Source of the DNA: Prosthecobacter debontii
GTDB lineage: Bacteria; Verrucomicrobiota; Verrucomicrobiia; Verrucomicrobiales; Akkermansiaceae
Reading direction: 5' to 3'
NCBI GenBank assembly: GCA_945869855.1
Contig: CAMBQC010000002.1
Coordinates: 1 to 51,059, forward strand
Length of the DNA stretch: 51,059 bases
Below the pieces are notes generated by a model. It was not told the origin of the DNA, made no database searches, and saw only the letters and a list, made by a program, of their open reading frames with translations. Each line of letters begins with the position of its first letter. The stretch's first letter is position 1. Positions 8,776 through 17,465 of the stretch are shown here, piece by piece. A program made the position numbers and the translations under genes.

Positions 8776-9534
8776 ATGCTGGCACTCGAAAGACACAGGA
8801 AAATACTGGAAATCGCGAAGCGCGATGGGGCGGTGCGCACGCAGTCGCTGGCCTCGCTGTTGGAAGTCACTGAGGAAACCGTGAGGCGGGATCTCGATGG
8901 CCTTTCCCGCCAAGGACTGCTCCACCGCACACATGGTGGGGCGACGGAAAACTCCATGGTCATCCGCGAGCTTTCCCGCAGCGAAAGGGAGGGCAGGCAG
9001 GCGGCGGAAAAGGGAGCCATCGCGAAGGCCGCGGTCAGGCACATCGTCGAGAACGAGACCCTGATGCTTGACGCCAGCTCCACCGCACTTGAGTTAGCCC
9101 GGCACCTGCCGGAAAAGCTCGGCCTGCGTGTCGTTACCTACGCGATCGGGGTCGTCGAGAAGCTCGCCGTCCGTAATGACATCGAGGTCATCCTCCTTGG
9201 CGGGATCCACGATCCCAAGGCTGGTCGATTCCATGGCATGCTCACGGAAATGGGTGTCCGCGCCCTGCGCATCGACCGATTTTTTTTCTCCGGCGGTGGC
9301 TTTGATCCGTCCCTTGGCATCGGCGAGCCGAACCCTGAGGAGGCCCGCCTTAAAGCCACCATCATCGCCCATGCCGGATGGAAGTGCGCGATGCTCGACC
9401 ATACCAAACTAGGTGAAAAAACCGACCACTATTTTGTAAGGCCGGATCAGATCGATCTCCTTGTCACCGATGCTGGCGGAGCCGATTATTGCCGGAAAGG
9501 GAAGCTCAAGGGTATCCCGTGCGAGGTGGGGTGA
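8776..9534 (+). CDS. DeoR-family transcriptional regulator
   Basis: A 252-residue regulator of sugar catabolism. The N-terminal winged helix begins LALERHRKILEIAKRDG and contains the DeoR hallmark VTEETVRRDLDGLSRQG followed by RTHGGA. The C-terminal sugar-phosphate-sensing domain (ISOCOT fold) contains DASSTALELARHL and later FFSGGGFD. Proteins of this family usually begin MLxxERxxxIL, which fits ATG 8776; ATG 8728 would add 16 basic residues and sits in a putative promoter. It is divergent from the aldolase/dehydrogenase and probably controls that gene, perhaps sensing rhamnulose-1-phosphate or a similar ligand. Confidence 0.9.
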   Translation: MLALERHRKILEIAKRDGAVRTQSLASLLEVTEETVRRDLDGLSRQGLLHRTHGGATENSMVIRELSRSEREGRQAAEKGAIAKAAVRHIVENETLMLDASSTALELARHLPEKLGLRVVTYAIGVVEKLAVRNDIEVILLGGIHDPKAGRFHGMLTEMGVRALRIDRFFFSGGGFDPSLGIGEPNPEEARLKATIIAHAGWKCAMLDHTKLGEKTDHYFVRPDQIDLLVTDAGGADYCRKGKLKGIPCEVG

Positions 9535-9717
9535 GGCAATCAAGCTAGGGAAAAGCCCCGGGTTCCGCTTTGTTGCACTCCTCGGCTACGATCTGGCCGT
9601 CCCTGCCGGGACTCAAGAGGCGAGCGTTGTTTGGACTTTTCCGCAGCTTGATCACCTTCCGGTTTCCTGAAGACTTATTGGTTGTGACTGCGAAGCCCCT
9701 TGGTGTAGGATAAACCG

Positions 9718-10095
9718 ATGAAACCCAAGCGGATCGCCCTTGCCTTGCTCTCGTTGTTGCTCAGCGCCTGTGTCCCTTCGGGTGGGGGCGGGATCGCTGA
9801 TATGGACGGGGGTGACGACGGGGCGGTGGGCGGTATTTCCGAGGTGCCGAATCCCAGCGAGGCGATGGCGAAGAAGAGCGGGAAACCGCTGGCGCAGCTC
9901 CAGCGCGGGCATGAGGTCTACATGCTCAAATGCGGCGAGTGCCACGCCTACCAACTCCCCGAGAAAGTCGATATCATGGACTGGGAGGACGCGATGCCGA
10001 AGATGATCCGCCATGCCGGGCTGCCTTCGTCGGACGAAAAGGCCGTGCTCGATTACGTGCTCGCGGTGAAGAAGGAAAAAGGACAGGAATATTAG
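9718..10095 (+). CDS. Monohaem c-type cytochrome-like lipoprotein
   Basis: A 125-residue predicted lipoprotein. The signal peptide ends in LLSAC (Cys18), followed by a Gly/Asp-rich linker and a small domain with one haem c motif CGECH (residues 72-76). A Met for the distal ligand is available (DAMPKMIRHAGLP). Such proteins pass electrons or act as haem-bearing sensors in the envelope. It lies 63 bp upstream of the Yej-like operon on the same strand, but the gap and the different function leave co-transcription uncertain. Confidence 0.82.
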   Translation: MKPKRIALALLSLLLSACVPSGGGGIADMDGGDDGAVGGISEVPNPSEAMAKKSGKPLAQLQRGHEVYMLKCGECHAYQLPEKVDIMDWEDAMPKMIRHAGLPSSDEKAVLDYVLAVKKEKGQEY

Positions 10096-10158
10096 GCGGA
10101 TAGGTAGGACGGGGCTTGCCAACGGGGCGGGCACACCGAAACTCCCGCGATTCAAAGC

Positions 10159-11505
10159 GTGAAAAGTTATTTCCTTAGGCGTTTTCTGCTGATCCCCCCG
10201 ACCTTGTTGGGGATCACCTTTGTTGTTTTCGCGATCACAAGGTTCGTGCCTGGTGGGCCCATGGACCGGATGCTGCAGCAGGCGGCGGGCACCGCGGAGG
10301 GCGGCGGGGCGAAAAAGGCTTCGGGTGATGCAGGCGGCGGCCTGAGCCCGGAGCAGATGGAGGAGCTGGAAGAGCAGTTCGGTCTCGATAAGTCGATGCC
10401 GGTAGCCTATCTCCAGTGGGTGGGGCTGTTGCCGAAGGAAGTCAGGCTTTCCAAGGGTGAGTTCGGGGTCGTGGGCGATGGTATGATCGGCGGCGGTGGT
10501 GAAGATCCGGACAATACAGCGACGATTGTGCTGCGTGGCGACGGACGGCTGATAGAGGTCAAAAAGAAGGGTGAAACCATCGTCTCCGCGAAGTGCACGT
10601 TCGATAGTAACGATATCAGTGCGGAAGACTGGGAAATCCGCTACGAGAGCGTGAAGATGCGCGAGGAAAGGTTTAAACGCCGCAGCCCAGAAGGCGCGAA
10701 AGTCCCCGCCTATCTGCCGCGGGCGGTGGCCTACCGGACGAATTTCAGCGGCCTGCTGCAAGGCGATCTCGGACGCTCCACGGTTTACAATGACCCCGTC
10801 GGCCAGATGATCCTGGAGCGCGTGCCAGTGGCTGTTTACTTCGGGTTGCTGACGGCGGTCATCACCTACGCCGTCTGCCTGCCGCTCGGCGTGCTCAAGG
10901 CGCTGAAGCACCGGACTTTTATCGATAGCGCCAGTTCGGTGCTGATTTTTATCGGCTACTCGATCCCCGGTTTCGCCCTCGGCGCGATCCTGCTCGTCCA
11001 CCTCGGCGCACGGATGAACCTCTTCCCGCTGTTCGGGATGACGAGTCCCGGTTTCGCGGAAATGGCTCCGTGGGATCAGGTGAAAGATCTCGCTCATCAC
11101 ACGGCGTTGCCCTTGCTCTGCTATCTGGTCGGCTCGTTCGCGATGCTGACGATGATGACAAAAAACAATCTGATGGATCAGCTCTCCGCCGACTACGTCC
11201 GCACCGCTGTTGCAAAAGGTGTGGGTTTCCGCAAGGCAGTGTTCGGCCACGCGTTCCGTAACTCGATGATCCCTATCGCCACGAGCCTGGGCGGGCTCGT
11301 CGGGATTTTCATCGGTGGCTCCCTGCTTGTGGAGACGGTGTTCGACATTCAGGGCTTCGGGCTTTTACAGTATCAGGCGGTGATCGCGCGGGACGTGCCG
11401 GTCATCATGGGGACGCTGACCATCGCGGCGTTCCTGATGTTGTTGGGAAATGTGCTCTCCGACATGATCGTCGCAATGGTGGATCCGAGGATCAAATTCA
11501 AATGA
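10159..11505 (+). CDS. yejB: Peptide ABC importer permease, YejB-like
   Basis: A 448-residue permease of the DppB/OppB superfamily. The N-terminus (LRRFLLIPPTLLGITFVVFA, then RFVPGGPMD) closely matches my recollection of YejB. An inserted hydrophilic domain (about residues 45-200) precedes the core of five membrane segments. The ATPase-contacting loop is DYVRTAVAKGVGFRKAVFGHAFRN. The start is GTG 10159. The stop overlaps the next gene by ATGA. In E. coli, YejABEF imports peptides and the antibiotic microcin C. The family call is firm; the substrate is inferred. Confidence 0.88.
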   Translation: MKSYFLRRFLLIPPTLLGITFVVFAITRFVPGGPMDRMLQQAAGTAEGGGAKKASGDAGGGLSPEQMEELEEQFGLDKSMPVAYLQWVGLLPKEVRLSKGEFGVVGDGMIGGGGEDPDNTATIVLRGDGRLIEVKKKGETIVSAKCTFDSNDISAEDWEIRYESVKMREERFKRRSPEGAKVPAYLPRAVAYRTNFSGLLQGDLGRSTVYNDPVGQMILERVPVAVYFGLLTAVITYAVCLPLGVLKALKHRTFIDSASSVLIFIGYSIPGFALGAILLVHLGARMNLFPLFGMTSPGFAEMAPWDQVKDLAHHTALPLLCYLVGSFAMLTMMTKNNLMDQLSADYVRTAVAKGVGFRKAVFGHAFRNSMIPIATSLGGLVGIFIGGSLLVETVFDIQGFGLLQYQAVIARDVPVIMGTLTIAAFLMLLGNVLSDMIVAMVDPRIKFK

Positions 11506-13088
11506 GCCGCAGGACGATAGGAATTCTCACGCTGATCATGGGGCTGCTCGCGGCCTTCGGAGAACTGCGCGGCATCGACTTCCCGACGGCGCGCTGGTTC
11601 TTCGAAACGAGCCGCGAGGTCTTCGGGCTGAAGTGGAAATACGCGGGAGGTGAGTTCCTTTGGTTCGGATGGCTTAGCGTGCTGATCCTCGCAGCGGTCG
11701 GCATCTGGCTAATCGTCGCCTCGTTCACCGGCGGTCCACCGAATCCGGTGACCCTGCGGCGCTTGAAACGTTTTAAGGAAATCAAACGCGGCTACTACTC
11801 TCTTTTGATCCTGCTCGGCTTGGGGGCATTGGCCGCGCTCGATCAGGTGGTGGTCGGCAAGGAGGCTCTCGCTGTCCGCTACAACGGAAAGTGGGTTTAC
11901 CCCGCGTTCAGCCCGAAACAGTTCAAGGGCTCCAACTTCGGCATCACCGGCGAGGGTGCCGACGCACCGGTCAATTACAGGAAGCTCAAGCTCGATTTCC
12001 TAAGCGGTAAGACCGAAGCGCGAGGAAAAGTAATCATGCCCCTCGTTCCTTTCGGAGCGACGGATGATACCCTACAACCCCGCTCCAAGACCCTTGTCGA
12101 GCGGGAAGGGATTTATTGTGAATCCGGCGCGAGGAAGCCATACTTCGGGCTCGCGGCGAAATACCACGACACCGAGGAAGGTCGCCTCCATCTGCGCTTC
12201 ACTCTGCGCGGTGGCAAGCTCAACGGTCCGGTGGACGGCTGGGATTCGAACAACGTGAGGGTCTTTTCCGCCGAATACAAGGATGGCAAGATGCTCAAGA
12301 AAAACTATAGCGGTGCGGGCACGATCGAAGGCTTTTTGGCGATGGAAAGCAGCGAACTCCGCGCGATAAAATACCATCCCGCCCCGCCTTTGCCGAAGGA
12401 GAAAAACTGGCTGGGCACCACCTCGCAGGGCTACGACGTTCTCGCTTATCTCTACGGTGGCCTGCAGGTAAATTTTAAGGCAGCCCTGATTTTTCTGCCC
12501 ATTGTCTATACGATAGGAATCATCCTCGGGATGCTGATGGGATACCTCGGTGGCTGGTTCGACCTCGCGGTGGATCGCCTCATCGAGGTGTTCTCGAACA
12601 TTCCATTCCTTTTCGTGGTTATCATCTTCGCAAGCATGGTGCCGGAGCAGTTCAAGGGGCTGCCGATCATCCTCGCGATACTGATCCTCTTCGGCTGGAT
12701 GGGCATCACCTCGCTGATGCGAACGGCGGCTTATCGCGATAAGGAGCGCGACTACATTGCTTCCGCCCAGGTGCTGGGCGCGGGCACGCCCCGCATCATT
12801 CTCTGCCACCTCCTGCCCAACACCGTGGCAATCCTAGTTACGCTTGTTCCTTTCACTATGTCCAGTCTCGTGTCCTCGCTCACTGCCCTCGACTACCTCG
12901 GCTTCGGCCTCCCGCCGGAATACGCTACCTGGGGCCGCCTCCTCAACGACGGACTCTCGAACCTTTCCGCTCCTTGGCTGGTTTCCTCCACCTTCTTCGT
13001 ACTTGTCAGCCTTCTGGTGCTCATCACTTTCGTCGGGGAGGCCGTCCGAGAGGCTTTCGATCCGAAAAAACACAGTTACTACCGTTGA
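11502..13088 (+). CDS. yejE: Peptide ABC importer permease, YejE-like
   Basis: A 528-residue permease of the DppC/OppC superfamily. From about residue 85 (LRRLKRFKEIKRGYYSL) it follows the YejE plan: one membrane segment, a periplasmic insert containing AVRYNGKWVYPAF and NWLGTTSQGYDVLA, and then the permease core ending in GEAVREAFDPKKH. An N-terminal extension of about 85 residues with two extra membrane segments is not in the E. coli protein as I recall it. The ATPase-contact loop is DYIASAQVLGAGTPRIILCHLLPN. It overlaps both neighbouring genes by a few bases, indicating translational coupling. Confidence 0.88.
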   Translation: MSRRTIGILTLIMGLLAAFGELRGIDFPTARWFFETSREVFGLKWKYAGGEFLWFGWLSVLILAAVGIWLIVASFTGGPPNPVTLRRLKRFKEIKRGYYSLLILLGLGALAALDQVVVGKEALAVRYNGKWVYPAFSPKQFKGSNFGITGEGADAPVNYRKLKLDFLSGKTEARGKVIMPLVPFGATDDTLQPRSKTLVEREGIYCESGARKPYFGLAAKYHDTEEGRLHLRFTLRGGKLNGPVDGWDSNNVRVFSAEYKDGKMLKKNYSGAGTIEGFLAMESSELRAIKYHPAPPLPKEKNWLGTTSQGYDVLAYLYGGLQVNFKAALIFLPIVYTIGIILGMLMGYLGGWFDLAVDRLIEVFSNIPFLFVVIIFASMVPEQFKGLPIILAILILFGWMGITSLMRTAAYRDKERDYIASAQVLGAGTPRIILCHLLPNTVAILVTLVPFTMSSLVSSLTALDYLGFGLPPEYATWGRLLNDGLSNLSAPWLVSSTFFVLVSLLVLITFVGEAVREAFDPKKHSYYR

Positions 13089-15253
13089 TGCGAAACACCC
13101 TGAATATCTTCCTGCTGGCGGCGCTCTCCATCGCCCTTTACGGCTGCAGTCGTGAAGAGGCAAAGATCGCCCGCGGCTCGGGCTACGAGGATTTCTTGAA
13201 GCAATACAACCGCTACATCCTCAACTGGCTCAACGAGCAGAAAGCGGCGACGGAGAAGGCGCAGATTGAAACGGAGGCGAAACTACTCGCTGCCGAAGGC
13301 CAGGAGCGGGAAACGGCCGAGCGCCATCTCATCGCCCTGAAACGCGAGGAGGAGAAATGGAATTTCCGGCTCGGGCTGGGGGATTATTTCCGTTTCAGAA
13401 AACCGGAGGATATTCCGTCTGATCTAATCTGGGAGGACGGTATGGAACATGAGGAGATCGGCGACCCCCGCGCGATAAAAGGCGGCACTTTCCGCCAGTT
13501 TATGATGGCCTTCCCACCGACGCTCCGCCCCTTTGGCGACAACTCGAATAACGGCTTCCGTGGAACGCTCTACGACGAAATCGATATCCCGCTCGTGGGC
13601 CTTCATCCGAAAACGACAGCCATGATCCCCGGCCTTGCGAAACGCTGGGCGGTCTCGCCGGACGGGCGCACGGTTTACTTCGAGATAACCGAGGTGGCGC
13701 GCTATTCCGACGGCGTACCAGTGAGGGCAGGGGACTTCCTTTTCAATATCTATATCCGGATCTCCGACGACATCGTGAACCCCTACGCGAAGCAGTTCTT
13801 CCGTGAAAATGTGGCGAATATCACGGCCTATGGCGACCGCCTGCTATCCATCTCGCTGCCCGAGGCGCAGCTCTACGCCCCCGCGCTGGCCGGCGCTCTC
13901 ACGCCCTCGCCGCCCCATTTCTACGCGGGATACGGCCCGGACTACACCGAGCGCTACCAGTGGAAGTTCCCGCCGACCACAGGTGCCTACGAGGTGCTCC
14001 CGGAGGATGTCGTTAAAGGTGTCTCCATCACCCAGACCCGCGTGAAGGACTGGTGGGCGAAGGACAGGAAATACTACAAACACCGTTTCAATCCTGACCG
14101 TATCGTCTACACCACAGTCCGCGACGAACCGAAGGCCTTCGAGCTGTTCCGTGCCGGGGAACTGGATTCCTTTTATCTAACGCGCCCGGAGTATTGGTAT
14201 GAGAAATCAGAAATCGATCCAGTCTATCAAGGATACATTGAGCGCTACACCTTTTACAACCAATACCCGGCTATCCCTTATGGCCTCTATCTCAATGTCA
14301 CCAAGCCCTTGCTGGATGATAAACAAATTCGCATCGGTATCCAACATGCGATGAACTGGCAGAAGGTCATCGATGTAATCCATCGTAGTGACTACAAACG
14401 CCTAGACGCGTTTAATCAGGGCTACCTGCTATTCAGCGATCCTACGATCAAGGCGCGTCCCTTCTCCGTCTCAAAAGCCCGCGCCGCCTTCCGTGAGGCT
14501 GGTTTCACCGAGACAGACCGAGACGGCATCCTGCGTCGTCCGGACGGCACTAAACTTTCCATTTCCGTGTCCTACCGGGCCAATCCCAATTTCGACAAGA
14601 TGCTGACGATCCTCCGGGAGGAGGCGAAAGCCTGCGGGTTCGATCTCCGGCTTGATTCCAACGAGGCGACGGTGGATTACAAGAAGGTCATGCTCAAGCA
14701 GCACGAGATGAGTTTCACGGCATGGGTCATCACCCCCCCGATCCCAGACTTCCACCAATTTCTGCACTCCTCGAACGCATACGATGAGCGCGGCAATATC
14801 AAGCCGCAGACTAATAACATCCTCGCATGGGGACGGGCAGACACCGATATACTGTCTGAGACAGCACGTTCCGCCCGCACTGAGCAGGAGCTACGCGAGA
14901 CGTCCCACAAACTCCAGCGCATCATACACGACGAGGCGATCTTCGTGCCCGCCTACACCGTGGATTTCGTCCGCATGGGCAGCTGGCGCTGGGTGCGCTG
15001 GCCGGATTCCGAGCAGACCCGCTTCTGTGCACCCATCGTTTACGAACCCATGGAAGTCCACGTCCACTGGATCGATGATCAGATGAAAAAGGAGACGCTA
15101 GACGCGAAACGCGTGGGCCGTAGCTTCGGCGAGGTGAACCGCATCTTCGACGACTATCGTTTCCCTGAGCCCGCTGATGCGGAAACACCGGTGGAAGAAC
15201 CCAGCGGGGAAATCATCACACCGGAGCCAAAGGAAACGGAGGTCGGACCATGA
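13088..15253 (+). CDS. yejA: Extracellular peptide-binding lipoprotein, YejA-like (SBP family 5)
   Basis: A 721-residue binding protein that delivers substrate to the YejB/YejE permeases. The lipobox is LYGC (Cys about residue 20). A charged helical stretch (about 35-100) precedes the family 5 domain, which begins near GGTFRQFMMAFPPTLRPF and contains GLAKRWAVSPDGRTVYFEI. The tail is acidic and Pro-rich. I chose ATG 13088 because it overlaps the yejE-like stop and gives a clean signal peptide; the frame from 12974 lies inside the previous gene. Its N-terminal helical region is unusual for this family and could space the domain from the membrane. Confidence 0.88.
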   Translation: MRNTLNIFLLAALSIALYGCSREEAKIARGSGYEDFLKQYNRYILNWLNEQKAATEKAQIETEAKLLAAEGQERETAERHLIALKREEEKWNFRLGLGDYFRFRKPEDIPSDLIWEDGMEHEEIGDPRAIKGGTFRQFMMAFPPTLRPFGDNSNNGFRGTLYDEIDIPLVGLHPKTTAMIPGLAKRWAVSPDGRTVYFEITEVARYSDGVPVRAGDFLFNIYIRISDDIVNPYAKQFFRENVANITAYGDRLLSISLPEAQLYAPALAGALTPSPPHFYAGYGPDYTERYQWKFPPTTGAYEVLPEDVVKGVSITQTRVKDWWAKDRKYYKHRFNPDRIVYTTVRDEPKAFELFRAGELDSFYLTRPEYWYEKSEIDPVYQGYIERYTFYNQYPAIPYGLYLNVTKPLLDDKQIRIGIQHAMNWQKVIDVIHRSDYKRLDAFNQGYLLFSDPTIKARPFSVSKARAAFREAGFTETDRDGILRRPDGTKLSISVSYRANPNFDKMLTILREEAKACGFDLRLDSNEATVDYKKVMLKQHEMSFTAWVITPPIPDFHQFLHSSNAYDERGNIKPQTNNILAWGRADTDILSETARSARTEQELRETSHKLQRIIHDEAIFVPAYTVDFVRMGSWRWVRWPDSEQTRFCAPIVYEPMEVHVHWIDDQMKKETLDAKRVGRSFGEVNRIFDDYRFPEPADAETPVEEPSGEIITPEPKETEVGP

Positions 15254-16230
15254 GCGAAGTGAAGCTGCTGGAAGTGGACAAGCTCATCACCTCGTTCGAT
15301 ACAGAGCGTGGGATGCTGCGCGCCGTGGATCAGGTTTCCTTTTCCATCCCGCAGGGGAAAACAGTCGGCATCGTCGGTGAGTCGGGTTGCGGGAAAAGTG
15401 TCACTGCGATGTCCATCGTGCACCTGTTGCCGCAGCCGTCGGGGAAAATCCTCGGCGGCGAGATCCGCTTCAAGGGCGAGGATCTTATTCATGCCTCCGA
15501 CAAGCGCATGCGCCAGGTGCGCGGCGGCGAGATCGGCGTGATTTTCCAGGAGCCCATGTCCGCGCTCAACCCTGTCCACCGCATCGGTCGGCAAGTGGCG
15601 GAGGTTTTTCGCATCCACAAGGATATGTCGAAGAAGGACGCTTGGGACGCTGCCACGGAAATGCTAGCCCTACTCCGCATTCCCGCTCCGGAGAAGCGAA
15701 TGATGGATTACCCGCACCACCTTTCCGGCGGCATGAGGCAGCGCGTTGTGATCGCCATCGCACTTGCCTGCCACCCCTCACTGCTCATTGCTGATGAGCC
15801 AACCACTGCTCTCGACGTCACCGTCCAGGCGCAGATCCTCGGTCTTTTGGAAAGTCTCCAGAATGACATTGGCATGTCCGTCATGCTCATCACCCACGAT
15901 CTCGGCGTGATCGCGGAATCGTGTGACGAAGTCGTCGTCATGTATGCCGGTCGCGTGGTGGAGAGCGCGCCCGTGGATGAGCTTTTCGGAAATCCGCTCC
16001 ACGCCTACACTCAGGCATTGCTCCGCTCCATACCGACATTGGAAACGCCGCCGAAATCTGTCCTGCCCACCATTCCCGGTCTGGTCGCTGGCCTTGGCGA
16101 GCACACGCACGGCTGCCGTTTCTGCCAGCGCATGGACCGGAAGTCCTCAATGACCCGCGAGCGGCCCAAGTTCAAGGAAGTGCAGCCGGGACACTGGCTG
16201 GAAATCTGTAAGGAATGTTCGAACCTGTGA
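15250..16230 (+). CDS. Peptide ABC importer ATPase 1 (DppD / YejF N-half type)
   Basis: A 326-residue ATPase. Walker A is GESGCGKSV, the signature is [15 protein letters not shown], Walker B is [12 protein letters not shown] and the H-loop is LITHDLG. The C-terminal oligopeptide-transporter extension contains [11 protein letters not shown], a shortened version of the usual cysteine motif. The start overlaps the yejA-like stop by ATGA. In E. coli, YejF is one protein with two ATPase halves; here the halves are two genes, this one and the next. Confidence 0.92.
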   Translation: MSEVKLLEVDKLITSFDTERGMLRAVDQVSFSIPQGKTVGIVGESGCGKSVTAMSIVHLLPQPSGKILGGEIRFKGEDLIHASDKRMRQVRGGEIGVIFQEPMSALNPVHRIGRQVAEVFRIHKDMSKKDAWDAATEMLALLRIPAPEKRMMDYPHHLSGGMRQRVVIAIALACHPSLLIADEPTTALDVTVQAQILGLLESLQNDIGMSVMLITHDLGVIAESCDEVVVMYAGRVVESAPVDELFGNPLHAYTQALLRSIPTLETPPKSVLPTIPGLVAGLGEHTHGCRFCQRMDRKSSMTRERPKFKEVQPGHWLEICKECSNL

Positions 16231-17267
16231 GCGATACCCCGTTACTAACCGCCGAAGACCTGCGGGTGCATTTCCCCGTGCGCACCGGCTTGTTTATGAA
16301 ACAGACCGGCGCGGTGAAAGCTGTGGACGGTGTATCTCTCCGCCTCGGAGTGGGCGAAACGCTCGGCATCGTCGGTGAGTCCGGCTGCGGGAAATCCACC
16401 CTCGGCAAAGCCCTAGTCCGCCTCCTCACGCCGACCTCCGGAAAGATCCTTTTCGAAGGCCGCGATATCACCCACCTCGGCCAAGGTGCTCTCCGCCCGT
16501 TGCGCAGGGATTTCCAGATGATCTTCCAGGATCCTGCTGAGTCGCTTGATGCGCGGATGAGTGTCCGCTCCCTGATCGAGGAACCCTACCGCATTCACGG
16601 CATGGGCAATCGCGCCGAGCGGAAAAAATGGGTCGATGATCTCCTCGAAACCGTCGGCCTCTCCGCCTCCTCGGTAGAGAAATATCCCTTCGAGTTCTCC
16701 GGCGGCCAGCGCCAGCGCATCGGCATCGCCCGCGCTCTCGCCCTGAAGCCCAAGTGGCTGGTCTGCGACGAACCTGTCTCCGCTCTCGATGTCTCCGTCC
16801 AGTCCCAGATCCTCAACCTTCTCGTCGATCTCCAGAAAAACTTCGGCCTCTCCTACCTCTTCATCGCCCACGACCTCTCCGTGGTGAAGCACGTCAGCGA
16901 CCGCGTCGCCGTCATGTATCTCGGTAAAATCGTCGAGCTCGCCGATTCGGAAACGATCTACCGGAGTCCCAAACACGCCTACACCAAGGCACTCCTCTCC
17001 GCCGTCCCCATCGCCGATCCCAAGGTGAAGCGCAAAAAAATTCTCCTCGAAGGCGACGTCCCGTCTCCCATCGATCCCCCGGCGGGCAGCGCCTTTGGTC
17101 ATCGCATGAATCACCCGCGCTACGAGGAAACCATCGGCATGGATCTCTCGCTCCGCGAAATCCAACCGGGACACTGGGTAGCCGCCGACCCCACCTGCCT
17201 GTCGCCAGAGGATTGGGAGCAAATCTCCCATCGTGCCGCTGACACAGATCACATTCGTTTGTCTTGA
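16215..17267 (+). CDS. Peptide ABC importer ATPase 2 (OppF / YejF C-half type)
   Basis: A 350-residue ATPase with Walker [10 protein letters not shown], signature FSGGQRQRIGIARAL, Walker B LVCDEPVSALD and H-loop FIAHDLS. The C-terminal extension contains LLEGDVPSPIDPPAGSAFGHR, the OppF/DppF-type region, but the usual cysteine cluster is replaced (HRMNHPRYEE), so no Fe-S or zinc site is expected. It overlaps ATPase 1 by 16 bp. It is the last gene of the five-gene importer operon. Confidence 0.92.
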   Translation: MFEPVSDTPLLTAEDLRVHFPVRTGLFMKQTGAVKAVDGVSLRLGVGETLGIVGESGCGKSTLGKALVRLLTPTSGKILFEGRDITHLGQGALRPLRRDFQMIFQDPAESLDARMSVRSLIEEPYRIHGMGNRAERKKWVDDLLETVGLSASSVEKYPFEFSGGQRQRIGIARALALKPKWLVCDEPVSALDVSVQSQILNLLVDLQKNFGLSYLFIAHDLSVVKHVSDRVAVMYLGKIVELADSETIYRSPKHAYTKALLSAVPIADPKVKRKKILLEGDVPSPIDPPAGSAFGHRMNHPRYEETIGMDLSLREIQPGHWVAADPTCLSPEDWEQISHRAADTDHIRLS

Positions 17268-17465
17268 AGCCAAGGACGAGGGTCCTGAGGAAAGTAGGAA
17301 TTTTTGTGGCGCTAAACGTATTGTGAATTCCTCTCGTTCGGTTTCAGGGCCGGTTCGATGTGGGGGTAAAAGGTCTAATTTAGGTATAAGCACGCATGCC
17401 ATCGGTGTAGTACGATTGCCGAGCCTGTCGACTTTCCGCCGCAACCTTGCATCCCTCCGATCGCT

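Noticed and set aside
6501-9083. Longer minus-strand start for the aldolase/dehydrogenase
   Set aside because: The extra 130 residues are antisense to the DeoR winged-helix domain and lack homology-like features.
9535-9717. Protein-like plus frame after the DeoR stop (to 9670)
   Set aside because: It overlaps the DeoR gene in another frame and has no start of its own; probably intergenic sequence.
17280-17310. GAGGAAAGT resembling the start of RNase P RNA
   Set aside because: The following conserved regions of RNase P RNA are absent and the gap is too short.
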